NCBI GenBank assembly: GCA_027488375.1 | Contig: JAIYBW010000001.1 | Span: forward strand, 426,223-490,222 | DNA length: 64,000 nt | DNA from: Pseudomonadota bacterium | GTDB lineage: Bacteria; Bdellovibrionota; Bacteriovoracia; Bacteriovoracales; Bacteriovoracaceae | Direction: 5' to 3' | Shown here: positions 18,601-27,583 of the stretch, one piece after another | How the letters are laid out: every line of letters starts with the position of its first letter | Position numbering within the stretch: position 1 is the first letter of the stretch | Notes under the pieces: model-generated | Database searches by the model: none | Seen by the model: only the letters and a program-made list of their open reading frames with translations | Told to the model about the DNA's origin: nothing | Position numbers and translations under genes: made by a program

Positions 18601-19656
18601 ATGGTTAAGAGCTTTTTGTTTATGCTTAGTCTTCTCGCTGTTATCTCGTCTTGTGGGCAGAAAAGTGTCATCAAGGCAAATGTGGAGTCGAGGACGATGG
18701 CCGAAGCTTATGGTGACGGTGAATATGTGATCAGGCCTCTGATTCTTCCTCTTTCAAATCAGGCCATTTCAGCTTTTGATTCCCCTGTGGAAAAGGTCGA
18801 TTTTATTGCAGGTGGATTCGTTAGAATGTTTATGGATCTTGGGGCCAATATGGGGCTCGGACGTGCCAAGTTAACTCTTACACAACCAGTTCCAGAGATT
18901 CCGACAGATGTGATTAAAGGCGCAAAAATTAAGCGGCTTTTTCTTTTTATCAAGCCAAAAGAAGGAAAACAAAGATGGCAAACATTTGTCCGTCGTTTCT
19001 TTTTTGGCCAAGGAAATGTCACCTTTGATTTTTTAGACAAACTAGCAGTCAAAATTTCATCAGATAAAAAAGACTCTTTTGAATCATGGTATCCAACATT
19101 TGAATATGAGGGACTCAAGAAGCGCGAGTATACTCCGCTTCAATCTCTTTTCGAGGGTGAGGATCTTTATGATGAGTCGGTAAATTTACAACGCCAAAAT
19201 TCGTTAGTGATAGTGAAGTACGATCAATTAAAAAAAGAAAAATATATTAAAAATAATAAAAATGGGATTATGTATATCGTTCAAACAAAAAAACCTGCGC
19301 AGACAAAAAAGTTTTTACTGTCTCATCCTGAATATAAAAATTATTTTAACCAAATCCAAATGCTCAATCAAACTCTTGTGGTTGAATTAAAAAAAGATCC
19401 TGTCATCGAGGAAGCGTTCAGAGTTTCAATGTCTGAAGAAGCTGAAATGATAGAAAAATTTAATATCGATTTGATTGAAGAGTGTACTGAACAGACTTGT
19501 TTAGATCTAGAACTTCCTGATGTTAATTTATTACCACTCATCACTCAAGGTAATGCGCTAAAAGTCGATGCTTATATCAATTCTAAAAAAGCTCCTGAGT
19601 CATTTCAGCTCGAGGGTTTTATGGAATTTGAAGTAAAATTAAAGTTAAGTTTTTAA
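18601..19656 (+). CDS. Predicted lipoprotein, unknown function
   Basis: 351 aa; lipobox VISSC with Cys at 18, ribosome site AGGGGA. The mature protein has repeated amphipathic strands and basic KK-rich segments (~120-220), and a CTEQTC pair near residue 298. It resembles no family I can name. It is divergent from the OMP gene and interlocks at TTAA with the convergent zinc-ribbon-like gene. Confidence 0.6.
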   Translation: MVKSFLFMLSLLAVISSCGQKSVIKANVESRTMAEAYGDGEYVIRPLILPLSNQAISAFDSPVEKVDFIAGGFVRMFMDLGANMGLGRAKLTLTQPVPEIPTDVIKGAKIKRLFLFIKPKEGKQRWQTFVRRFFFGQGNVTFDFLDKLAVKISSDKKDSFESWYPTFEYEGLKKREYTPLQSLFEGEDLYDESVNLQRQNSLVIVKYDQLKKEKYIKNNKNGIMYIVQTKKPAQTKKFLLSHPEYKNYFNQIQMLNQTLVVELKKDPVIEEAFRVSMSEEAEMIEKFNIDLIEECTEQTCLDLELPDVNLLPLITQGNALKVDAYINSKKAPESFQLEGFMEFEVKLKLSF

Positions 19657-20036
19657 TGATTTAAATAGACTTCGATTTCTAGACCGTGCTTTTGAGCTTG
19701 CTCATTAAGAACGGTCTTGATTTCATCCTTGGTGAAGATCACGCCAATCATGCTGACTTTCGTATTCACATAATCAATCTTGCAAGCATTAGTACAAACA
19801 AAATCAGAAGAGAATGCTTCAAAATTTTTGATGGGGCTTTTATTTTGAAACTCTGAGTAAAAACTAAAAAACTCAGCGATTTTATCTCTAAGTTTAGCAA
19901 TCAGTTGATCTTGAGTTTCTTTTTGGAGATTATAGGTAAAGATAGATGAAGCTTTAGATTTGCCATTGAAGGCAAGTTTTATCACTCCATTTGATTTAAC
20001 TTTTAAAGTATTTTGGAAGCATTCTGGGCAGTACAT
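19653..20036 (-). CDS. Small protein with paired Cys (possible zinc ribbon)
   Basis: 127 aa. CPEC occurs at residues 3-6, and CTNAC about 80 residues later; together these could bind one zinc ion. The middle is helical and Lys/Gln-rich. It has no signal peptide, so is likely cytoplasmic. Its ATG is 45 bp from the divergent alpha/beta hydrolase start. Function unknown; the zinc idea is inference. Confidence 0.5.
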   Translation of the reverse strand: MYCPECFQNTLKVKSNGVIKLAFNGKSKASSIFTYNLQKETQDQLIAKLRDKIAEFFSFYSEFQNKSPIKNFEAFSSDFVCTNACKIDYVNTKVSMIGVIFTKDEIKTVLNEQAQKHGLEIEVYLNH

Positions 20037-20081
20037 GTTTTAGATTATACCAAGGCCTGGAGCCCAAGGAAGGGAAATAAT

Positions 20082-20933
20082 ATGAATAATGAGTATAGAG
20101 ATATCAACTCTTTTGATGGAACAACATTAAAATGTCTCATCAGGGAAACCGGAAGCCAAAAATGGTTGATCATTACTCACGGTCTTGGCGAGCACTTAGG
20201 GCGCCACGAATTTTTTCTCAAACTCTTTTCTCAAAATTTCAATATCGCCATTTATGATCTTCGAGGCCATGGAAGAAGCGGTGGAAAAAAAGGTTGGGTC
20301 GAAAACTTCGGGGATTTTGCCAAAGATTTAGATGAAGTTCTTAATTATTTAAAAAAGAATTTCAATATGAATCAGTACATCCTTTTTGGTCATTCCATGG
20401 GAGGGCTGATTGTTTCAGATTACATGCAAAATTATGCCCATGATGATTTATATCCTGAGAAAGTCTTTTTGAGTTCTCCAGCAGTGGCAGCTCCTGGTTT
20501 GATGGGTCCGATCTTTTCTAATTCACCAAAAATATTGCTTGATGGTCTAACCAAGCTTCCAACAATTGCTGTTGCGAAGGTACTCGATTTGAAAAAATTG
20601 TCTCATGATAGTCGAGTCTATGAAAATTACATCAAAGATGAATTCACTCAGCTTAAAATTCATACCAAATTATATCTTGAGGTGACAAAAGCATCTCGAG
20701 AAGTTTTTTCAAGACCCTTGAGAGTTCGATGCCCACTCTTTTGTGTGATAGGAACAGAAGATGTCCTCGTTCATCCAAAGTTGATGATTAAATATTTCAC
20801 TGAAGTTGAGAAAAACGCCCAGCTCAAAATTTTTGAGGGAGGCTATCATGAACTGCATAATGAGATTGAAAAATTTAAAAAGCCTTATTTGAATTTCTTA
20901 AGGCAATCCCTCACTGGTCTTAGTTTTGAGTGA
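20082..20933 (+). CDS. Alpha/beta hydrolase, monoacylglycerol lipase-like
   Basis: 283 aa from ATG 20082, preceded by AAGGAAGGG; the longer frame upstream has no ribosome site. Fold landmarks: oxyanion THGLGEH, DLRGHGRSGG strand-turn, nucleophile elbow GHSMGG (Ser), acid in IGTEDVLV (Asp) and catalytic His in GGYHELHNE. This pattern (Hydrolase_4) is that of monoglyceride lipases and lysophospholipases. No signal peptide is present. It overlaps the convergent Ste24-type protease gene by 36 nt. Confidence 0.82.
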   Translation: MNNEYRDINSFDGTTLKCLIRETGSQKWLIITHGLGEHLGRHEFFLKLFSQNFNIAIYDLRGHGRSGGKKGWVENFGDFAKDLDEVLNYLKKNFNMNQYILFGHSMGGLIVSDYMQNYAHDDLYPEKVFLSSPAVAAPGLMGPIFSNSPKILLDGLTKLPTIAVAKVLDLKKLSHDSRVYENYIKDEFTQLKIHTKLYLEVTKASREVFSRPLRVRCPLFCVIGTEDVLVHPKLMIKYFTEVEKNAQLKIFEGGYHELHNEIEKFKKPYLNFLRQSLTGLSFE

Positions 20934-22169
20934 GTCCAAGTGCTTGATCCTATCGAGCGCTGGTGGATGAGAGTGATAAAAGCGAGAATACCACTTATCT
21001 GTAATAACAGGACTTGAATTTTGTTGATAAAGCTTAAGCAGGGCGATGATCAAGTCTTGAGAGTCTGTCTGTTCTGCGGCATAAGCATCGGCCTCAAATT
21101 CTCTTTTTCTTGAGATCCAAGATCCAATAGGAGAAATCCAAAAAAGATAAAGGGGAATCGCTTGTGAGAATAAAAAGATTAAAATACCAGCCGTTTGAGA
21201 TTTAAAAAAATGTCCCTGATAAAACCATGGATTATTGGCCAGCTGACCCATGAGCCAGAAACCTATGAATGAAAATATGATCGAAGCGATCATGGATTTA
21301 GGAATGTGTTTCAGCTTCATATGCCCTAACTCATGAGCAAGTATAGCCAGAATCTCCTTATGACTGAGTTGCTTGAGAAGGGTATCAAAAAAAACAACTC
21401 TTTTATTTTTTCCAAAACCAGTGAAGTAAGCATTACCATGGGAACTTCTTTTTGAAGCATCCATTATAAAGATCTCTTTTGCCTTAAAACCAGCTTTTTC
21501 AACAAGTGTATTAATTCCTTGGGATAATTCTTCACTTTCAAGTGGAGAAAATTTATTAAATAGGGGAGCAATCCATGTGGGATAGATTGATAAAAGGAAG
21601 AATTGAAAACCAGTCATGACGGCAAAGCTTATCATCCACCAGCTCTGAGAGAATGTATTATAGAGATAGAGAATAAGGTAAAGTAAAGGGATTAAAAAAA
21701 CGGCACCCAAAAGAAGACCCTTTGACTGATCTTTTAAAAAGAGACTAGGAGTCGTTTTATTAAAACCAAATTTTTCTTCAATCACGAAAGTTGAGAAAAT
21801 TGACCACGGAAGACCCAGGGCATATTGGATGAGAGAGAAACAAATGAGGAATAATGCTTCGTGGTGTATTCCCTCAAAATTGAACCAAGAATAGAGATGC
21901 TGAGCCCCTCTCAGTGGAAACCAGTAAATAAGTAAACATGCATCAAAAAGAAGTTTGAATTGCAAAAAAAGAAGCTTTGTTGATGAATATCGAATAGCTT
22001 TTTGGTGATCCTCTAGACTAATAAATGAGCTGAAATTTTCTGGGACTTGAGACTCGTTATTTTTATAGTGCTTAATTTGTCTTCGACAGAGGTAAATTTC
22101 AATGAAATGATTAATCATGATGAGGGACAGGAAAGAAATTTGAAGATAATAAGAGATTAAAATTTTCAT
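20898..22169 (-). CDS. Ste24/CAAX prenyl protease-like M48 metallopeptidase
   Basis: 423 aa integral membrane zinc protease. HELGH (279-283) gives two zinc ligands and the catalytic Glu; EFEADAYAAEQ supplies the third ligand and matches the M48A/Ste24 subfamily. Hydrophobic segments occur at 1-23, ~65-90, ~100-125, ~155-200 and ~285-345. Length and topology match bacterial Ste24 homologues thought to act in membrane-protein quality control. The start ATG is one base from the divergent MBL gene ATG. Confidence 0.85.
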   Translation of the reverse strand: MKILISYYLQISFLSLIMINHFIEIYLCRRQIKHYKNNESQVPENFSSFISLEDHQKAIRYSSTKLLFLQFKLLFDACLLIYWFPLRGAQHLYSWFNFEGIHHEALFLICFSLIQYALGLPWSIFSTFVIEEKFGFNKTTPSLFLKDQSKGLLLGAVFLIPLLYLILYLYNTFSQSWWMISFAVMTGFQFFLLSIYPTWIAPLFNKFSPLESEELSQGINTLVEKAGFKAKEIFIMDASKRSSHGNAYFTGFGKNKRVVFFDTLLKQLSHKEILAILAHELGHMKLKHIPKSMIASIIFSFIGFWLMGQLANNPWFYQGHFFKSQTAGILIFLFSQAIPLYLFWISPIGSWISRKREFEADAYAAEQTDSQDLIIALLKLYQQNSSPVITDKWYSRFYHSHPPALDRIKHLDSLKTKTSEGLP

Positions 22170-22170
22170 T

Positions 22171-22923
22171 ATGATCCAAGTTAAAATATTTTATGCAAAT
22201 AACGATCTAAGAAACTTTAGCTATATCGTTTATGATCAAAACTCAGCGGACTGCTGGGTGATAGATCCTTATGATGATGAAGCTCTTGCCCATTATATCA
22301 AAAAAAATCATCTCGTCCTTAGAGGAATTTTAAATACCCATGACCATTGGGATCATATTCGAGGAAACAAAGCTCTCGAAAGTAAATTTAACTGCTCAGT
22401 TTATAAGTCACAAAATGAACTAAAAATTTCCCCTCAATATTCAATTCAAGTCTTGAGAACACCAGGCCATACACCTGAGCATTTATGTTTTTCTTGGAGG
22501 GAGAGTGGATTGAGTAAGGGACTTTTTTCAGGGGATTCTCTTTTCAATAGTGGTGTCGGGAACTGCTATAGGGGAGGGAATGTGGATGACTTATTTGACA
22601 CGATTCAAAGCTTAAAGAGCTTTCCGGATGAAATGATTCTCTATCCTGGGCATGACTATGTTTATAAGAATTTACTTTTTGCTCAGAAATGGGAGCCAGA
22701 AAATATTTTTATACAAGAGGCCCTCAAAGAGGTGGAATCTTGTTCAACTGAGGAAGGTCTTCTCTGGACCCTGGGTCAGGAGAGAAGAGTGAATCCATTC
22801 CTGCGTCTCGAATCTGAAGAAATTAGACAAAACTTGTCGTCTCTTGAAAAAAAGTCCTCAAATGAGATTGAATCAGAGAGAATAATTTTTAAAAAGTTAA
22901 GATCATTGAGGGATCAATGGTAA
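22171..22923 (+). CDS. MBL-fold hydrolase, glyoxalase II-like
   Basis: 250 aa. Metal ligands THDHWDH (HxHxDH), a His in RTPGHTPEH, an Asp in FSGDSLF and a His in YPGHDYVYKN follow the hydroxyacylglutathione hydrolase order. Glyoxalase II cleaves S-lactoylglutathione in methylglyoxal detoxification, but the substrate-binding C-terminal domain is only partly similar, so other thioesters are possible. It ends 11 bp before the peroxiredoxin start, so the two are likely cotranscribed. Confidence 0.8.
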   Translation: MIQVKIFYANNDLRNFSYIVYDQNSADCWVIDPYDDEALAHYIKKNHLVLRGILNTHDHWDHIRGNKALESKFNCSVYKSQNELKISPQYSIQVLRTPGHTPEHLCFSWRESGLSKGLFSGDSLFNSGVGNCYRGGNVDDLFDTIQSLKSFPDEMILYPGHDYVYKNLLFAQKWEPENIFIQEALKEVESCSTEEGLLWTLGQERRVNPFLRLESEEIRQNLSSLEKKSSNEIESERIIFKKLRSLRDQW

Positions 22924-22934
22924 AAGGGAAAATT

Positions 22935-23570
22935 ATGGCGAAAAAAGCGACCAAAAAAGTAACAAAGAAAGTAACGAAGAAAGTAACGAAGAAAGTAACG
23001 AAGAAAGTGGTGAAAAAGCCCGTTAAAAAAGTGGCTAAAAAGGTTGTAAAAAAAACAGCTGATAAAAAACCAGCTGTTAAAAAAGTTAAAGCAGAAACCA
23101 AGAGCGTTGCTCTTGCCGTCGGCTCTTTAGCCCCTGATTTTAGTTTAGAAGATCAAAATGGAAAGAAAGTCTCCCTCCAAGATTTTCGAGGAAAAAAAGT
23201 CGTTGTTTATTTTTATCCAAGAGCGATGACTCCAGGATGTACTGTTCAAGCGTGCTCTTTAAGAGATTCATCTTCAGATTTAAAGAAAAACAATATTATT
23301 GTTCTTGGAATAAGTGCTGATCCAGTAAAAAAACTAAAGCAATTTGAAGAAAAGGATAAGTTGAACTTTACCCTTCTCTCTGATCTTGATCATAAGGTCT
23401 GCGAAGCTTATGGAAGCTGGGGACTTAAAAAATTCATGGGTAGAGAATTCATGGGTATTTTACGGCAAAGTTTTTTGATTGATGAAAAAGGAGTCATTGT
23501 TCACGTCATGACTAAAGTGGATACCAAAACTCATCATTCAGACGTTCTTAAAGCTTTTTCTCATCTATAA
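22935..23570 (+). CDS. PrxQ/Bcp peroxiredoxin with histone-H1-like Lys-rich N-terminus
   Basis: 211 aa from ATG 22935 (ribosome site AAAAGGGAA). Residues 1-56 are a Lys/Val/Thr tail built from KKVT-type repeats, like the AlaLysPro tails of histone H1-like proteins. Residues ~57-211 are a full BCP/PrxQ domain: peroxidatic C102 and a second Cys, C107, five residues on in TPGCTVQACSLRD, the PrxQ CxxxxC arrangement. PrxQ enzymes use thioredoxin to reduce peroxides. The tail would bind DNA or another polyanion. The DNA encodes it with a 12-bp tandem repeat. Confidence 0.88.
   Translation: MAKKATKKVTKKVTKKVTKKVTKKVVKKPVKKVAKKVVKKTADKKPAVKKVKAETKSVALAVGSLAPDFSLEDQNGKKVSLQDFRGKKVVVYFYPRAMTPGCTVQACSLRDSSSDLKKNNIIVLGISADPVKKLKQFEEKDKLNFTLLSDLDHKVCEAYGSWGLKKFMGREFMGILRQSFLIDEKGVIVHVMTKVDTKTHHSDVLKAFSHL
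22959..23006 (+). repeat. 12-bp tandem repeat, four units
   Basis: Four direct copies of gtaac(a/g)aagaaa, in frame, encode the KVTK repeats at the start of the PrxQ tail. The first unit differs by one base. In-frame copy change would lengthen or shorten the basic tail. Confidence 0.9.
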
Positions 23571-23826
23571 AAATAGTCTCATCCAGGATATCGATCCTCA
23601 TTTGAGTTTTGAGGTTCTGGATGAGATTTAATAAATCCTGCTTCCATTCAATTGGACAACGGACTTCAATATCTCTGAACTGTCCCTTAAGGGAGTCATC
23701 TGCAGTGGAGTAGTAACAAAGACCTTCATTGGACTCGAAAGTAAAATAGATAAAATAAGCATCATCTTTTGCGACTCTCAAACGTAAATAGAAGAGCTCT
23801 TTAGTCTGACTATAGGTGCGTAGCAT
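23548..23826 (-). CDS. Small hypothetical protein, DUF4911-like
   Basis: 92 aa from ATG 23826, preceded by AAGGAAA; a longer start at 23880 lacks a ribosome site. The pattern (short strand RLRVAKDDAYFIYFTFES, middle YSTAD, then a C-terminal helix LLNLIQNLKTQ) resembles DUF4911 proteins of delta-type proteobacteria, which have no known role. The resemblance is by memory of the motif layout only. It overlaps the peroxiredoxin 3' end by 23 nt. Confidence 0.45.
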   Translation of the reverse strand: MLRTYSQTKELFYLRLRVAKDDAYFIYFTFESNEGLCYYSTADDSLKGQFRDIEVRCPIEWKQDLLNLIQNLKTQMRIDILDETIFIDEKKL

Positions 23827-23912
23827 AGTTTCCTTGACGAAAAAGGATAAGGAATTAAAATAAAAGAGAGGGAAAGTCAAAAAATTTAAGAAGTTATGTC
23901 ATGGAGGACATT

Positions 23913-24599
23913 TTGAAATCAGTACTTTATCCGATACTGGCCTTAATGGCCCTGAATTCTTGTTCTTGGTACAGAGACATGGAACGCTCCCTCGTGGCCG
24001 ATGACGAAAAGAACTCTAAAAAATCTCGCACTGTTTCTCGTGAGCAATATGACAATCTTCTTGTTAAGTATGAAGAGCTGACAAAAAAATATGAACTTCT
24101 GAAAGAAGGTAATGTTAAATCTGGTCAGCCTTCATTGCAAGATGAGCTGACTCAATCATCTACTGAAAACTTTTCAAACACTGCAAACCCAGTAGAAACT
24201 GTTGATGCCTTTTCGAGTCAGGCTCCCGCAGTAGTTTCTGCAACTATTCCAGAAACACTTCCTCAAGACTTAGAATCCCAATTAGGTTTATTTCGTAAAG
24301 GTCTAGCTCTAAGAAAGACTGATCAAGGAATGGCGACAAAAATTTTTCAACAACTCGAGAACGGCGCCCATCCTTCAATTAAGGCGAGAGCAAAATTTCA
24401 AGTAGGTGAAATGCTTTTAGAGAAAGGTCAGCATGATCTCGCTCTCCAAGTATTTGAAGATATCATAAATAAAAATTCTCACTCTGGAATTGTGTTAGCT
24501 GCTTTAAAGCAAGCTCAAGTCTGTGCTGAGAAGTTGGGAATTCAAAATAAAAATGAACAGTATACATCGATGTTAATTGATGTATTTGGATCAAAATAA
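23913..24599 (+). CDS. Lipoprotein with C-terminal TPR-like repeats
   Basis: Start taken as TTG 23913: GGAGGA lies 4 bp before it, and it gives a proper lipoprotein signal (MKSVLYPILALMALNSC, lipobox Cys 17). An ATG at 23901 would overlap that ribosome site. 228 aa. A coiled-coil (DNLLVKYEELTKKYELLKEG) and a Ser/Thr-rich linker lead to tandem helices (~130-215) resembling YbgF/CpoB-type TPRs. It lies 15 bp before the LysM gene, so the pair is probably one envelope unit. Confidence 0.65.
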   Translation: MKSVLYPILALMALNSCSWYRDMERSLVADDEKNSKKSRTVSREQYDNLLVKYEELTKKYELLKEGNVKSGQPSLQDELTQSSTENFSNTANPVETVDAFSSQAPAVVSATIPETLPQDLESQLGLFRKGLALRKTDQGMATKIFQQLENGAHPSIKARAKFQVGEMLLEKGQHDLALQVFEDIINKNSHSGIVLAALKQAQVCAEKLGIQNKNEQYTSMLIDVFGSK

Positions 24600-24614
24600 G
24601 CAAGAGGAAGAATC

Positions 24615-26921
24615 GTGAAAAGAGAGTTAACTTTTCTCATCGCTCTGGCCCTTTTAATGAATGCATCCGGGCCGGTCGTCGCCCAGGATAAAGAAATTAC
24701 TGATAAGGATTTAGAGGCCTTGACTAAGGATGAAAAATCCACGCCAAGTAATCCGGACGAGGAAGTTCAAGATCTCGATAGTGTCGATTCAACTCCTTCA
24801 ACTCAAGCTCCTGCTGAAGCTGAACCGGCCGAAACATCTCCTGCTCCTGAAACGACCTCAACACAAGAGCCAGTGGAGCCAGCAGAAACAGATACTGTTC
24901 AAGTTACTGAGACTCCAACTGAACCAACTCCTGATCCTGAGGAGCCAGTTACACCTCCTTCTGATGAACTCGAAGAGCTAAAAGCTGATATTTCGGAGTC
25001 AGATGAATTAGATGAATTTCGTCCGGCGCAATCTGATTCTCCGCTAGAAGCAGCTGAAGCTGAAGCCGCTGAGTTAAAAACAAAAACAGAAGCTGAAGCT
25101 GTAGCTAAAACACCAGAGGCAACTGAAAAGAAAGAATCAACTGAGCCCGCTGTCTTTGATGTGGGCATGGAGGAGCGTGAGCTTTTAACTCTCGCCCAGA
25201 ATATCCAAGGCCAGATATCTGACACAGAGTGGAATGAAATGGCGACAACGGCCAAAGTCGATTCTTATACAGTCGTCAAAAATGATTGGCTTTTTAAAAT
25301 TTCAAAAAAATTATTCGGATCTGGTTATTTTTATCCCAAAATTTGGTCCCTGAATTCGTTCATTACAAATCCTCACTTCATTGAGCCAGGGATGGTTTTA
25401 TCATTTACGACTGGAAGTGGCTCAAAGGCTCCGCAAGTCAAACTCGGAACTTTTAGTGAAGATGAAATTAATGCAGTTCCAGGCTCTCTTGGAACCACCA
25501 ATGCAAGTGACCTCGCTAATTTTGGTGAGGATGTTCGTCCAAAATGGCTCGAAGAAAAAGATCAATTAGAAAAACAGGGGATTTATTTTCAATATGCCTC
25601 TGAAGAAACGATGGAGGATCTCACTAAAGCTGGTGAGCAGGCCCTCAATAGAGAGTATGAGAATTATCAACCGCCTCGAAATGAATTTGATGTGATTGTC
25701 CCTGCTAACTATGACAAATCTGGTTTTGATAAGGATTCAAAAATTCTCTTTACGTTTAAAGAGGGATTTTATTTAAGTACTTTTGTTTCGACCAACATCG
25801 TTCAAGATTTTGGTGAAATCACAAATGGTCCTGACGAGAATATTATTTTTACGATGAAAGATCATGCTTATGTAAAATTTGATGATTCAATCAATCCCTT
25901 GCCCGGTGATAAATTCTCAGTTTATTCGGCCAATGGTAAGGTTGAGCACTCAAATTCAGATCGATCAGGGTATGCATACGCGATTGTAGGTCAAATCAAG
26001 CTGATTAGAAAAATTAAAGATAAATGGGAAGTTGAGTTTATTGAAGTTGCTGGAACACCACAAAGAGGTGACAGAGTAACAACCTATACTCCAAAAATAG
26101 AGAAAATTACAAAAACTTATAATTCTCGTCTCATAGAAGCTGCAGTTGTTGGCTCATACAATGCTGGTCAAACTCTGATTGGTTACGGAGATGTTGTTTA
26201 TATTGACCGTGGTCGAGCTGATGGAATAGAGATGGGTAACGTCTTTGAGGTTTATGGCTTTAAAGATCGTGCTCTAGGAGAAAACATAACTGATCAGCCA
26301 ACTTATAAGCTTGGTGAATTAGCTGTTATTACTCTTACTGATAACTTTGCGACAGCGATCGTTAATAACACCACTCGAGATTTTTACGTGGGTGATATTG
26401 CCATCTCAAAAACTAAAGAAAGATATTTACGTGAGCAAAATACAAAAAACAATGAAGCTCAGACTAAAAAAGAACTTCTTGGTGGTAAGGCCCTTGAGGA
26501 ACTTGATGTTGAATTAAATCTTGAAAATCTTAATGATGATCTCTTAAAGCAAGCCGACAAAATTCAACTGACTGAAGATGAGTTAGCTGAACTTGAAAGA
26601 CAAGAAAGAGAAAAATCAGTGATCAAAGACTCTGAAAAAGATCTTAAAGCTTTAGAAAGGTTAGAGAACGAAATTGAGCAGGCCGAAAAAGTCCTCAACG
26701 ATGCTAAGCTTGATGAGGATAAATTGCTTGAGAATGAGAACCTCAATGATATAGAGAAAAAGCAAGGCTCTATTGACCAGGATTCTTTAGATGAAATTGA
26801 AGAAAATCTTGGTAAGCGCTACGTGGATGAGGACCTCAACTCAAAAGATAATCCATATGGATTAAGCGAGTTTGACGTTGAAGAAATAGACGAGCTTTTA
26901 AATACAGAGAAGAAAAAATAG
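24615..26921 (+). CDS. Large secreted LysM protein with acidic low-complexity regions
   Basis: 768 aa, GTG start with AGAGGAAG. Signal peptide to ~24 (VVA/QDK). Residues 25-190 are Pro/Glu/Thr-rich and disordered. LysM domain ~216-266 (YTVVKNDWLFKISKKLFG ... NPHFIEPGMVLSF) should bind peptidoglycan glycan. The middle (~360-600) has strand-rich modules with GDKFSVYS and DVVYIDRG turns. The end (~620-768) is a highly acidic coiled coil. It is probably periplasmic and anchored to the cell wall. The preceding TPR lipoprotein is the likely partner. Confidence 0.7.
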   Translation: MKRELTFLIALALLMNASGPVVAQDKEITDKDLEALTKDEKSTPSNPDEEVQDLDSVDSTPSTQAPAEAEPAETSPAPETTSTQEPVEPAETDTVQVTETPTEPTPDPEEPVTPPSDELEELKADISESDELDEFRPAQSDSPLEAAEAEAAELKTKTEAEAVAKTPEATEKKESTEPAVFDVGMEERELLTLAQNIQGQISDTEWNEMATTAKVDSYTVVKNDWLFKISKKLFGSGYFYPKIWSLNSFITNPHFIEPGMVLSFTTGSGSKAPQVKLGTFSEDEINAVPGSLGTTNASDLANFGEDVRPKWLEEKDQLEKQGIYFQYASEETMEDLTKAGEQALNREYENYQPPRNEFDVIVPANYDKSGFDKDSKILFTFKEGFYLSTFVSTNIVQDFGEITNGPDENIIFTMKDHAYVKFDDSINPLPGDKFSVYSANGKVEHSNSDRSGYAYAIVGQIKLIRKIKDKWEVEFIEVAGTPQRGDRVTTYTPKIEKITKTYNSRLIEAAVVGSYNAGQTLIGYGDVVYIDRGRADGIEMGNVFEVYGFKDRALGENITDQPTYKLGELAVITLTDNFATAIVNNTTRDFYVGDIAISKTKERYLREQNTKNNEAQTKKELLGGKALEELDVELNLENLNDDLLKQADKIQLTEDELAELERQEREKSVIKDSEKDLKALERLENEIEQAEKVLNDAKLDEDKLLENENLNDIEKKQGSIDQDSLDEIEENLGKRYVDEDLNSKDNPYGLSEFDVEEIDELLNTEKKK

Positions 26922-26925
26922 AAAA

Positions 26926-26956
26926 AAAGGGCTTTTGCCTAGCGCAAAAGCCCTTT
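26926..26956 (+). terminator. Intrinsic terminator after LysM gene
   Basis: A 13-bp perfect stem AAAGGGCTTTTGC/GCAAAAGCCCTTT with a 5-nt loop (26939-26943). The T-run is short (TTT then CCC), so strength rests on the long stem. Confidence 0.8.
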
Positions 26957-26962
26957 CCCTTG

Positions 26963-26991
26963 CTGACAATCACCTTAAATTCATCCATAAT
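26963..26991 (+). promoter_or_regulatory. Candidate promoter of tRNA-Arg
   Basis: CTGACA (26963-26968), a 17-bp spacer and CATAAT (26986-26991), placed 9 bp before the tRNA. This is close to the sigma70 consensus and follows the terminator. Confidence 0.5.
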
Positions 26992-27000
26992 CTTCAGAAC

Positions 27001-27077
27001 GCACCCTTAGCTCAGCTGGATAGAGTAGTTGGCTTCGAACCAATTGGTCGGGAGTTCGAATCTCTCAGGGTGCGCCA
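27001..27077 (+). tRNA. tRNA-Arg (anticodon TCG), CCA encoded
   Basis: Acceptor GCACCCT/AGGGTGC, D-arm GCTC/GAGT-type, anticodon stem GTTGG/CCAAT with loop CTTCGAA (anticodon TCG, reads CGA), T-arm GGGAG-TTCGAAT-CTCTC with one wobble. Discriminator G is at 27074 and CCA at 27075-27077. Confidence 0.95.
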
Positions 27078-27103
27078 CTTTTTTTCGAATGTCTTTAGAG
27101 TCT

Positions 27104-27583
27104 TTATTCTGGTTTAATCTTGACCCAAATTTCAAGCGCCGCTGGTTTTTTATTAAAGAAAAAAGCAGATGGATCAGTGAAATACTTTTCATATCCAAGT
27201 GAAGAGAATAGGGCAATTGAAGCCACATTATTGGTATTAATGGGAGAAATTAATCTCATCAACCCAAGTTCTTTAAAGCAAAAATCTTCTAATATTGAAA
27301 TGGCTTTCTTCGCATAGCCTCTTTCCCTTTGCGACTCTAAAATTGAAACTTCGATCATACCGGAATGTGACGGATGTCTCAGAACATTAAAAATTTGCAT
27401 AAAGCCAACAGGGACCTCGTTTGCTTCGATGATAAATGAGTAACTTTTATCTTGTATCTCATCATTAATAATTTTTATGTAAGTATCTTCAAATTCCTGG
27501 GCGAGAGTCCCCGGGCAAAGGTCATTGCACCAAAATTTTTCATCTTGTTTTGTTAATCTACGTTTAGTTATTAGTGATGTCAT
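27104..27583 (-). CDS. GNAT-family N-acetyltransferase
   Basis: 159 aa. The acetyl-CoA loop (QRERGYAKKAISILE) matches GNAT motif A (Q/RxxGxG/A), preceded by the beta strand MIEVSIL. INTNNVASIALFSSLGYEK is the usual motif B with the NxxSxxLxxKxGF pattern. It acetylates an amine on a protein or small molecule; the substrate cannot be read. It is convergent with tRNA-Arg, ending 26 bp from it. Confidence 0.8.
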   Translation of the reverse strand: MTSLITKRRLTKQDEKFWCNDLCPGTLAQEFEDTYIKIINDEIQDKSYSFIIEANEVPVGFMQIFNVLRHPSHSGMIEVSILESQRERGYAKKAISILEDFCFKELGLMRLISPINTNNVASIALFSSLGYEKYFTDPSAFFFNKKPAALEIWVKIKPE

